A program made the translations under genes and the position numbers. Of a stretch of 64,000 nt of DNA, positions 56,501 to 64,000 are shown one piece after another. Source of the DNA: Dipteronia dyeriana (lineage: Eukaryota; Streptophyta; Magnoliopsida; Sapindales; Sapindaceae); the NCBI GenBank assembly GCA_032871835.1, contig CM065299.1:4001001-4065000 (forward strand), written 5' to 3'. Within the stretch, counting starts at the first letter, position 1, and each line of letters starts with the position of its first letter. Below the pieces are notes generated by a model. The model was not told the DNA's origin and did not search any database. It saw only the letters and a list, made by a program, of their open reading frames with translations.

Positions 56501-57635
56501 CAGATTCTTTGGTATAGGCTCATTATCGGGATGGGAAGGTTTCTTGCAAGTCGGATTATTCCTGTATGATTCGTGATTCTCCACAAGTCCCTTGGTGGAG
56601 AGATGTTTAGTGTCGTTTTATCCATCCCTCCCGGTCAGCTTTGACATGGCGTCTTTTGTTGAATCGGCTTCCTACAGAGGATCGCTTATGTAGGGATGGG
56701 TTTCACTTAGTTTCTCCATACAGTGTTTGTGGGGTTAGCAGTGAGTCGTCTGATCATCTTTTCATTCGATGTCCCTTAGCGATTGCTGTTTGTGAGGCGA
56801 TTTTCTTAGCTTTTCAGAGACGTATTTCTACCGATACGTGAAGTTCGTTCTTCTCTCAGGCCATGTCAGTTTCGTTTAGCGATCAGGTGCGTGTTTTATG
56901 GAAGACAACTATTCATGCAGTGGTTTGGAGTGTGTGGTTTTCCCGTAACCAGTGGATTTTTAGAGTAAGGCTATGGATTTCAGATCTGATTTGTCTTTGG
57001 TTTGGCGTGTGGTGTCTGACGCTAATCGATTAGAGATTGGGTGTATGCGTAATTATATAGATGATCTTTTGATTCTTCGTCGTTTTGATCTTCGTGGCCG
57101 TCCGGCTAGAGCTCTTGTTATCAGAAGTGTGATTTGGTCACCTCCGGCTCCTGGTTGGACCAATGTTAATACTGATGGTGCCGCCTTATATTCTCCATGT
57201 TCTAGGGGTTGTAGGGGTATTTTCCGTAATTATAGAGCTTTTGTAAATGGTTGTTTTGTTGTTCCTCTTGATCATGTGTTTGCTTTTGAGACGAAACTTC
57301 TTGCAACTTCGATAGCTATTAATTTTACTTGGCAGAATATGTGGCATCGGATTTGGCTTGAGAGTGATTCTTCTTATGTGGTTCAGTTGCTCTCCTCTCG
57401 CTCTGAACAGGTTCCTTGGCGGATTCGGCAGGCTTGGCAACGCTGTATCTATCAAATATCAAAAATGGAGTTTCAGGTTTCTCATATCTTTAGGAAGGGG
57501 AATCAGGTTGTGGACGCTCTTTCTAAGCATGCTTTGGGGTTAGAAGTCGATTCGTGGTGGGCAAACTTCCCGTCTTTCTGCTCTTTGTTGGTTGATAATG
57601 ATTGCATGGGTAGAGAGTCTTTTCGTTTTTCTTGA
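53506..57635 (+). pseudogene. LINE ORF2 (endonuclease, reverse transcriptase, RNase H)
   Basis: Starts ATG at 53506 (MISVLYWNCHG, the endonuclease signature), with VVGDFN at about 53915. Reverse transcriptase follows from about 54840: AFDTLDWSFL near 55260, then a stop in place of Gln in R-(Q)-GDPLSH near 55423, and a stop in place of the Tyr of the catalytic YADD near 55561. A zf-RVT segment (LTWRLLLNRLPTEDRL) is at 56640. RNase H (NTDGAALYSP...AFETKLLATSIAI...GNQVVDALSKHA) is at 57150-57540. One frame runs from 53506 to about 56840 with stops near 53953, 54415, 55333, 55423, 55561, 56443, 56515, 56608 and 56839; a frameshift before 56973 moves the RNase H into another frame. Confidence 0.92.
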
Positions 57636-57848
57636 TGTTTTTTTGTTTTTATGGCATGTGTGCCAATGTTTTTGTTAGGATTGTTTCCTTTGGTTTTTGT
57701 GTTTTTTTTTGTTTTTGTTACTCTTCATTTTATTCTTTTTATATTATTGACGGATACTGCATTGAGGTTTTTCAGCATATGATCGTTTGTGATACTTTTT
57801 TCCTCTAAGTCAATCCAATTTTATCAACAAAAAAAAACATATATCAAA

Positions 57849-58253
57849 TTTGACACAACAATAAATACACTTTTTTTTAATTATAAAAATATCATTATAT
57901 ATAATTTTTAAATATTTAAAATAATTTAAATTTAATATAAATTAATGATATTTTATTAAAAATCCATTTCATCCAACCATTATTCAGCATTGTAATGAAT
58001 GCATTAATGGTAAATGTTGACTTTTATAATTTTAATTAATAAAATAATAAAAATAACATATTAAATACAATATATTATAGTACAATAATAAATTGTTGTG
58101 TCAAATATAGCATGTTACTTTCTTTTTTTTGTCAAATTTGATATTGTCAATAAGACATAAATTAGAGATGGTGTAAGGATTGATAAGGACATATGCTAAG
58201 GACAGTCGTTTAGAGGAGCCATATGTCCAATCGGTTGCCTTGATGTTCGACCG
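57849..58253. other. AT-rich spacer with a probable inverted-repeat element
   Basis: TTTGACACAACAATAAAT at 57848-57865 is nearly complementary to AATTGTTGTGTCAAA at about 58090-58105. With TTTGATAT strings near 51128 and 58137, it suggests that the LINE inserted into an older, small AT-rich inverted-repeat element. Confidence 0.4.
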
Positions 58254-58960
58254 TAGGGATGGTAACGGATCAAGTTCGGACGAGTTTTATAAAATTCAAA
58301 CCCGTATCCGTGAAACTTTCTATCACCCACATCCGTCCGTAAACTTGTTTATTTTCACAAGTTCGAGAGTGGATTTTGAGAGCACTCACACCCGTTCCTA
58401 TGAACCCACAATTTTTGTTTTCAATAACACTTCTATATTATTTAAATATATGAAATATTATAGTTTTCAAATTTTAAAACACTTAATAGAACAAAAACTT
58501 CAACTCATTTCAAGTGTTTTATTTTGTTGAGACAAGAGACAAAACACATTATATACAGTTAATGGTAAAACCTTGAACTCTTGTTTTTTCAATGTGGGAC
58601 ACTCTTGTTTTTTCAATGTGGAACTTTTGAAAGTCCCTTATTGAAAAAACAAGAGTGCAAAGTTCTATCATTAGCTATATATAAATGAGAGTTTGAGAAT
58701 TGTAATTCTCAAACATAAAATGACTTTTTATATGGTTAAAATGTTTCCATTTGAGTTTAAATTTATAATAATTTAATTAATAAATATTTTTTATTTTTTA
58801 TTTATGCCGGTTCATGGGTCCACCTATTTGTTCGTTTTCCCAATCTATACTCGCACTCAAACCTACTGGATTTTTCATTATTCGGGTTCACAGGTCGTAA
58901 AACCACCATCCGAATCCGATTCTACTATGTCTGCGGGAGCGGGTCAAATTGTCATCCTTA
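58254..58960. mobile_element. hAT-like MITE (TAGGGATGG ends)
   Basis: The left end reads TAGGGATGGTAACGGATC and the right end is the complement of TAAGGATGACAATTTGACC, matching the TAGGGATGGCAATGGG-type ends common in plant hAT-related elements. Internal pieces such as CCCGTATCCG and CGGGTTCACAGG echo each other. No 8-bp target duplication is visible, so the boundaries are approximate. A nested segment at 58560-58700 has a tandem ACTCTTGTTTTTTCAATGTGG and its inverted copy. Confidence 0.55.
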
Positions 58961-60445
58961 GGATTGAGGGAGTGAGTGACCCATCTTTAGAAAAGTTCTT
59001 TTTTAAAAAAAAAAAGTGTTTTACCTATCAGTAAATTAGAAACAAAACTTTGCGTATCTCTTGTATTTATGCGTTATTGTATTTTGTATGTCGATTTATT
59101 ATTCTAACTGGTTTATGAAGATTATATTTGGACGTGCATTTAGTAATATTAATTTAACAATTATATAAAAAAAATTTATAAGATTTATAAGAATTATGAC
59201 AATAGATCTGTCTGAAAATAATGAGATCAAAAAGTGTATGTGATTCACATATATCTACTCCTACGATATGGAAATAAAATGGAAATGGATGTGGTGATCA
59301 AAAATTACATATGATTTGATAGTTTAGTTTATTAAATCAATATAATGTTACTCTTAATTATAAGAAAGTAATGAATTTTATTATGGGTTTATAAGAAAAA
59401 ATTTGTTTAATAAAATTGAATTGTTTTTAAACATTACAATATTTTAAGATTTATGGAAAGGGATACAAGTCGAATTCACATTTGCATTATATATGGATGA
59501 GACGATGAGTATTCTTTTAAGTTGATTGATTTTTTTTATGTTTATTTTTATTAAACAATTCAAATATTTATGAAAAAATAAATTACTGTGAAAAGTATGT
59601 GAGACGACGACGGGATGATGGTAACATTTAACTCGACATCGAGACAAAAGTCTTGATTTTATCTTCAATTAAAAGAGTGGTAAGATTATTAAAAGTGTAT
59701 TTAAAAAATTGAATTCAAAATTGTGTAACTGTTATACAATTTTTATTTGTTTTAAATTAGTGTAATTATTTAAAATATTTTATTTGACATCAACTTTAAT
59801 ATGTTTAAATAGTATAAAATCATTTTGAATATTGATAACAAGTTATTAAAACCTTTTGAAAAAAAATTGAAGTTATTGCTAATTCAATTTTTGTTTCATT
59901 TTAATGGTCAGTGATTAATTTTGTTCTTTCCTTTTAATTTTATAATCCTATAAATAGAGGTTTTGTCTTATTTACAAAACACACAACATTTGTTAGAAAC
60001 AAAAGCTTTCAAATACAATTTTAAAAGAAATTCTTAAATGTTCTTTGTTAGTATTCCGAACAATTTTTAAAAGAGTTTAAGTATTATGATTCTTCTTCAT
60101 GTAAAGAAGTTCTAAGAAAGAGGTGATTATGGGTTGTTTTATCCTGGGAACGACGTGACAACTTTGAAATTGCTTACACAATCAGAGCAGAGCCACGAAA
60201 CATCTTAAAGAGAGTGACATTGTCCGCGACTCAGCCACTTTACAGGCTTTTCTATTATAATTATAATTTGTATTATTTAAAATATTTTTCAACAACATAA
60301 TTTTTTTAAAACAATTTTCAGCACAAAAAAAAATTGAACAACTTTCAACAACTCTTTGTATTAAAGAATTTTACAGTAATAAAGATAATAATTAAATAGA
60401 AGTTTGAACAGATTTATATAAATGGCTTCCAACAAGTACACTAAG
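58961..60445. other. Intergenic, nothing recognised
   Basis: AT-rich spacer. TATA-like CTATAAATAGAGG at about 59949-59961 looks like a good core promoter, but I see no gene behind it before the MITE copy at 60446; it may serve a decayed or non-coding transcript. Confidence 0.35.
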
Positions 60446-61169
60446 GCTCAGTTTGGCATTGCTTCTCTAGCTGCTTTTGGGGTCAAAAGTGATTCTGGAC
60501 CTCAGACAGGGTGTTGGGTAAAATCATGGGGAAGTGCTTTTGGTCACTTTTAGCTTCTCCCAACTGAGTTTTTGAGGAGCTACAAATACATGCTTTTGGA
60601 TTTTGGCTTTTGACTTCTGCTTTTAGAAAACGCGCTACAGTGATATTAAATGAAATTTTACGAACTTTCCAACTTTGTCCTTGCCTTTAACGAAATTTAA
60701 CAAAAAAAAAAGGGTTATAGTTTTGTACAAAAAAAAATGTTTCCATAATTAATTCAATAAAATAAAATAAAAATAAAATAAAAAATAAAGTTGAATAAAA
60801 TAAAGAAATAAAGAAATAAAGAAATAAGACTAATTAATTAAATAAAGTAGAATAAAAAATATAGATAATTAATTCAATAAAGGACCATAATTATATAACA
60901 CTTAACACTAAATATAAATAAACAAAAAAAAAGTATATCAAATTAGTACCATTTAGATGTCTTTGTCCTTTTAGTAATTTTACACACTCACAACACTTTT
61001 TATATCAGTTTACCAAACACATTGAAATTGATTTTAGTTCTCACAGCATTTTTGAAAATCAGTTTACCAAACACTCATCTGATTCTTCCCACAGCAATTC
61101 TAAAAGCAATTCCTCTCACATCAATTTCAGAAACACTTCTCCCCACAGTACAGCAATACTAAACTGAAC
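60446..61169. mobile_element. MITE family A, copy 2
   Basis: About 724 bp, the same family as 24604-25298. Ends GCTCAGTTTGGCATTGC on the left and the complement of GTTCAGTTTAGTATTGC on the right. The body aligns throughout, with extra copies of AAGAAATA near 60805-60820. No coding capacity. The right end repeats the CACAGCAATTC and CTTCTCCCCACAGTA strings of copy 1. Confidence 0.82.
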
Positions 61170-62787
61170 CTCAGTCACTTGGCTCCTTCTGGAGTCAGAG
61201 AGTATGAAAGGACGGTCGCTCCTGAGCACAACTGATAATATAAGTATATAAGGCCTGATGGGCATGTGGAATTGGACTGGGATTGGACACTAATCTTAGT
61301 CTAATCCCATGTTAGGTAGGAGTGCATGACTGTTTTAGTAATTTAGTCTTGTGAAACGCATTCTTGGGTTGGGTAGGACCGTAGGAGTTCATAACTTTTT
61401 TTTTAATAAAATTAAAGCAAAAACCACTCCCACCACCTCTTAATTGCAGATCTCCTAGATCTCCTAATTCTGCTTAGTTAAAGCAAAAACCTAGATCTCT
61501 GAATTCTGCTCAATTGCAGCCAACACCACTTCTTTGTTCCACCGTCAACACCAAGTTGCAGCCACCACCACTCCATCTCCGCCACCTGGAAGCTACCTTT
61601 GTAGCCACCACCACTCCAAACAAATTCCTGTTCCTCGGTAGCAGCGACAAAACTCACTCCCATCAGCGAACAGAACCCACTCCAAACAAATGGGTTGTCA
61701 TCAAAATCTCAATTTTTTTGATTGAATTTGCACTTCAATGTCGGGATCGAAGTAGTAGACAGAAGAGATTATGGGGGAAGAGGAGGGTGGAAGTAGGAAA
61801 TCGTTGGTTGAATCTTGCCTTTTTTTATTGAATTTGGAAATGTGAGATTTTTTTTTATATATATAATCCATTAATTGGAGTGGTTTTCTTGAGCAGGGAA
61901 CATTTACTAGATTGGGTGTTGTTCTTGAGCAGAGAGAAGTAAAAGATGTGGTAGCCAAAAATGTTCTTTAGGTCGAACGCTTAAGCCCACCACTAGCTTT
62001 GTATCAGATACAATCCAGGCGTAGGAAAACTGAATACAGTCTTAGTTTGACTCAGTCATTAACTGATAAAACTTATCAGTAAAACGTGATAAAGCTGAAG
62101 CGGGAGTTTGAACTGGTCAAAGGAATATGTGATCCCATGATATCAGATCGTGATTTCAGGGATTTTCTTGCACCATCTTTCAATGTTCAATTCCAAGGAG
62201 AGGCCTATAAAATGAACCTCTAGTTAACAGAAAAAGGATTCTAATTTCTCTCTTTTATCTTTAAAGCTCTTGTGTGTTGAAGCTCTATTAAAATAGGCCA
62301 TCGGAATACTCCCACTTCTTAAATTACAATCACTCTTTACTTTTTACACTCATCCCAAACCAGGGCCGTAACCGGACAAAAAATTCGGTTGGGCTAATCT
62401 AATATTTTTTTCTTATTTAAAAATCCTAAAAAAAGAAATTCTTATTTAAAAATCTTAAAAATTTTCTTTGTAATAATCAAATTAAACGATATGAAAGAAA
62501 ATTCATAATAAGAAAAACATTAAGGATATACATAATAGTAACATACAATAAAAAATTCCAATGTATATTTTTCTTTTCAAATCCTCAAAAGTAAAATAAA
62601 CCTTAGTTTTCGTAGATTTTTCTTCTCTTTCATAACTTTATAATAAAATACAAAACCTAAAATCAAATTCATTATAATAAAGATTAAAGCTTAGGAAATT
62701 TACTATCAAATTGAGAGATTTAAGATAAGGGAGGACTCAGAGAAGTTAAAGTTTAATATTTGAGAAAATGGAAAAATATAAATTTGA
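61170..62787. other. Intergenic, possible TE remnants
   Basis: At about 61250-61310 GGCCTGATGGGCATGTGGAA followed by GGGATTGGACACTAATC resembles one end of a TIR element, but no partner was found. The 61440-61680 part has repeated CTAGATCTC and GCCACCACCACTCC strings. 62050-62300 could be the edge of an LTR or leader belonging to the gypsy remnant. No gene recognised. Confidence 0.35.
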
Positions 62788-64000
62788 GTGACTCTCAGCT
62801 AGTTGTACTTGTGCGACAAATGAATGAGACGTATGAAGCTAAAGATAAAATAATGGCAAAATACTTGGTAAAAGCCAAGCAAGTACAGTCAACCCTCGGC
62901 AGTTTTTCCATTTTATAGGTACCAAGGACGGAAACGCTCTAGCAGACACAATAATAAATATGAGGTCTATGACTCAGGCCAATGGTACTAAGTCAATCCC
63001 CATCGTGCACCTCTTAGTGCCTGCAATTCACGATGAACAAAATATTACACCTATCGATAATGGTTCAAGCCGAATGGATCCAATAATTGATTATCTGCAA
63101 GCCGACATTCTACCAAGCTACAAAACCGAAGTAAGGAAGATTAGAGCTAAGTCAGTAAAGTTCTGTTTCTTATATGCTAAGCTTTATAAAAAATCTTTTA
63201 TAGATCCGTACTTGAGATGTGTCACTCCCCACGAGGCATACGACATTCTTAAAAGCCTACACTACGAAGAGTGTGAAAACCACTCATGAGCCAGAAGTTT
63301 TTCGAATCGAGGATTACCGTTAGGTACTATTGGCCGACAATGCGGTTCGACTCCTAAAAGCATGTGAAAACCTATGACAAATACAAAAGATTTGCGCAAG
63401 TGTCTCACCTCCCTCCATGTATGTTAAACTCCATTTCGGCCCCTTAGCCTTTTACGAAATAGGGTATGGATATTGTAGGTAAACTCCCAGCATCTCCTAG
63501 TGGTGTAGTCTACATGCTCTTAACATACTACTTCACTAAATGGGTCGAAGCATGAGCATTCTAACATGTATGCGAAATAGAGGTATGAAACTTTATTTGG
63601 AAACACATAATTTGTAGGTTTGGAATACCCAAGAAAATAGTGACCGACAATGGTGTCCACTTCACCTCGTTCGACTTTCAAAACTTTTATGACAAGTATT
63701 GTATGAAACTGAGTTTCTAAACTTTACACTACCCTCAAACAAATAGACAAATCAAATTGACAAACAAAACTATTGTCAATATATGAAAAAAATGCCTTGA
63801 AAGCAAGAAAAGTGTAGGGATACGGTGTCTGTGTCACATTCCAAGTTGAATGAAGTCATAAGGTACTAGGTCTAAGATAACCTTTCTGCATTAACACCTT
63901 TCAACTCCTTTCTTGGGCAGGAATCGCCAACACATTGTTAGTACGCCCAACAGGGTCGGGGTAGGGTAGCGTACTCTCATCGCTTACTAAATCTACAAAG
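62788..64000 (+). pseudogene. Decayed Ty3/gypsy RNase H-integrase segment, runs off the window
   Basis: Plus-strand fragments in gypsy order. RNase H end: SQLVV, then YEAKDKIMAKYLVKAKQVQS at 62795-62890, and after a frameshift DGNALADT. Then SRMDPIIDYLQADILP and the HHCC zinc-binding start (LYKKSF...LRCVTPHEAYDILKSLHYEECENHS) at 63060-63288. YYWPTM follows in another frame near 63330. The integrase core (MDIVGKLPASPSGV...YFTKWVEA...IICRFGIPKKIVTDNGVHF) is at 63465-63660. The order after RNase H identifies gypsy rather than copia. Multiple stops and frameshifts; the 3' part lies outside. Confidence 0.88.

Larger units (their letters stand above)
51167..57833 (+). mobile_element. Full-length L1-type LINE (inactivated)
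   Basis: A 6.67-kb plus-strand element. Target duplication ACATATATCAAA (12 bp; 15 bp if ambiguous As are counted) lies at 51155-51166 and 57837-57848, and a poly-A run ends the element. It has a 5' leader with CTACAGTG repeats, ORF1 (DUF4283-like plus zinc knuckle), ORF2 (endonuclease, reverse transcriptase, zf-RVT, RNase H) and a T-rich 3' untranslated region. The RNase H domain places it with plant L1-like LINEs. Many in-frame stops show that it is dead. Confidence 0.95.

Noticed and set aside
61514..61831. 105-codon plus-strand frame
   Set aside because: Composed of CCACCACCACTCC-type repeats followed by AT-rich sequence; no domain and no promoter-like context recognised.

Overview
The window is nuclear DNA from a flowering plant, most likely a eudicot. 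It is AT-rich, with long intergenic stretches, GT-AG introns, plant-type Ty1/copia, Ty3/gypsy, LINE and hAT-like elements, a chloroplast-targeted protease gene and a miR159-type site in a GAMYB-family MYB gene. No prokaryotic operons, CRISPR arrays, rRNA genes or convincing tRNA genes were seen. The species cannot be named from the sequence alone.

Three host genes stand out. (1) 5566-6939 (+): an intronless gene for a chloroplast RseP/S2P-type membrane metalloprotease of the ARASP family, with HESGH, PDZ and LDG motifs. (2) 12092-14859 (+): a three-exon GAMYB-like R2R3-MYB gene closest to the MYB101/97/120 group, with a recognisable miR159 target site, a CT-rich ATG-free leader and a repeated upstream region. 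(3) 48829 down to 28075 (-): a six-exon NADP-dependent alkenal double-bond reductase (2-alkenal reductase-like, MDR superfamily). Its second intron is about 18 kb because a copia element and an 11.9-kb non-coding LTR element have inserted there. Its last exon carries a one-base deletion that breaks the frame.

Most of the rest is mobile DNA. 1-2370: degraded minus-strand gene remnants of the DUF1985/Ulp1 transposon-associated type with a 39-bp coding minisatellite. 2640-3245: T-rich degenerate array. 4276-4821: short hAT-type element with perfect 8-bp target duplication. 16088-21493: complete but decayed copia element (631-bp LTRs, TSD CATTG). 22366-23919: TIR element with a gene-like interior. 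24604-25298 and 60446-61169: two copies of one MITE family. 25660-26313: fold-back structure. 27178-27530: 5'-truncated LINE. 30541-35265: second copia element. 35776-47689: large LTR element with about 2-kb LTRs, a hallmark gypsy-type PBS-adjacent sequence, no gag/pol, and an interior made largely of tandem repeats, including a roughly 98-bp array. 49006-49505: GC-rich inverted-repeat-like island. 51167-57833: full-length but dead L1-type LINE with a 12-15-bp TSD. 58254-58960: hAT-like MITE. 62788-64000: decayed gypsy RNase H/integrase running off the window.

The most unusual observations are the transposon-filled 18-kb intron in a frameshifted reductase gene, the gag/pol-less satellite-bearing LTR element inside it, and a stretch in that element's LTRs that closely resembles the 3' tail of the LINE 10 kb away.
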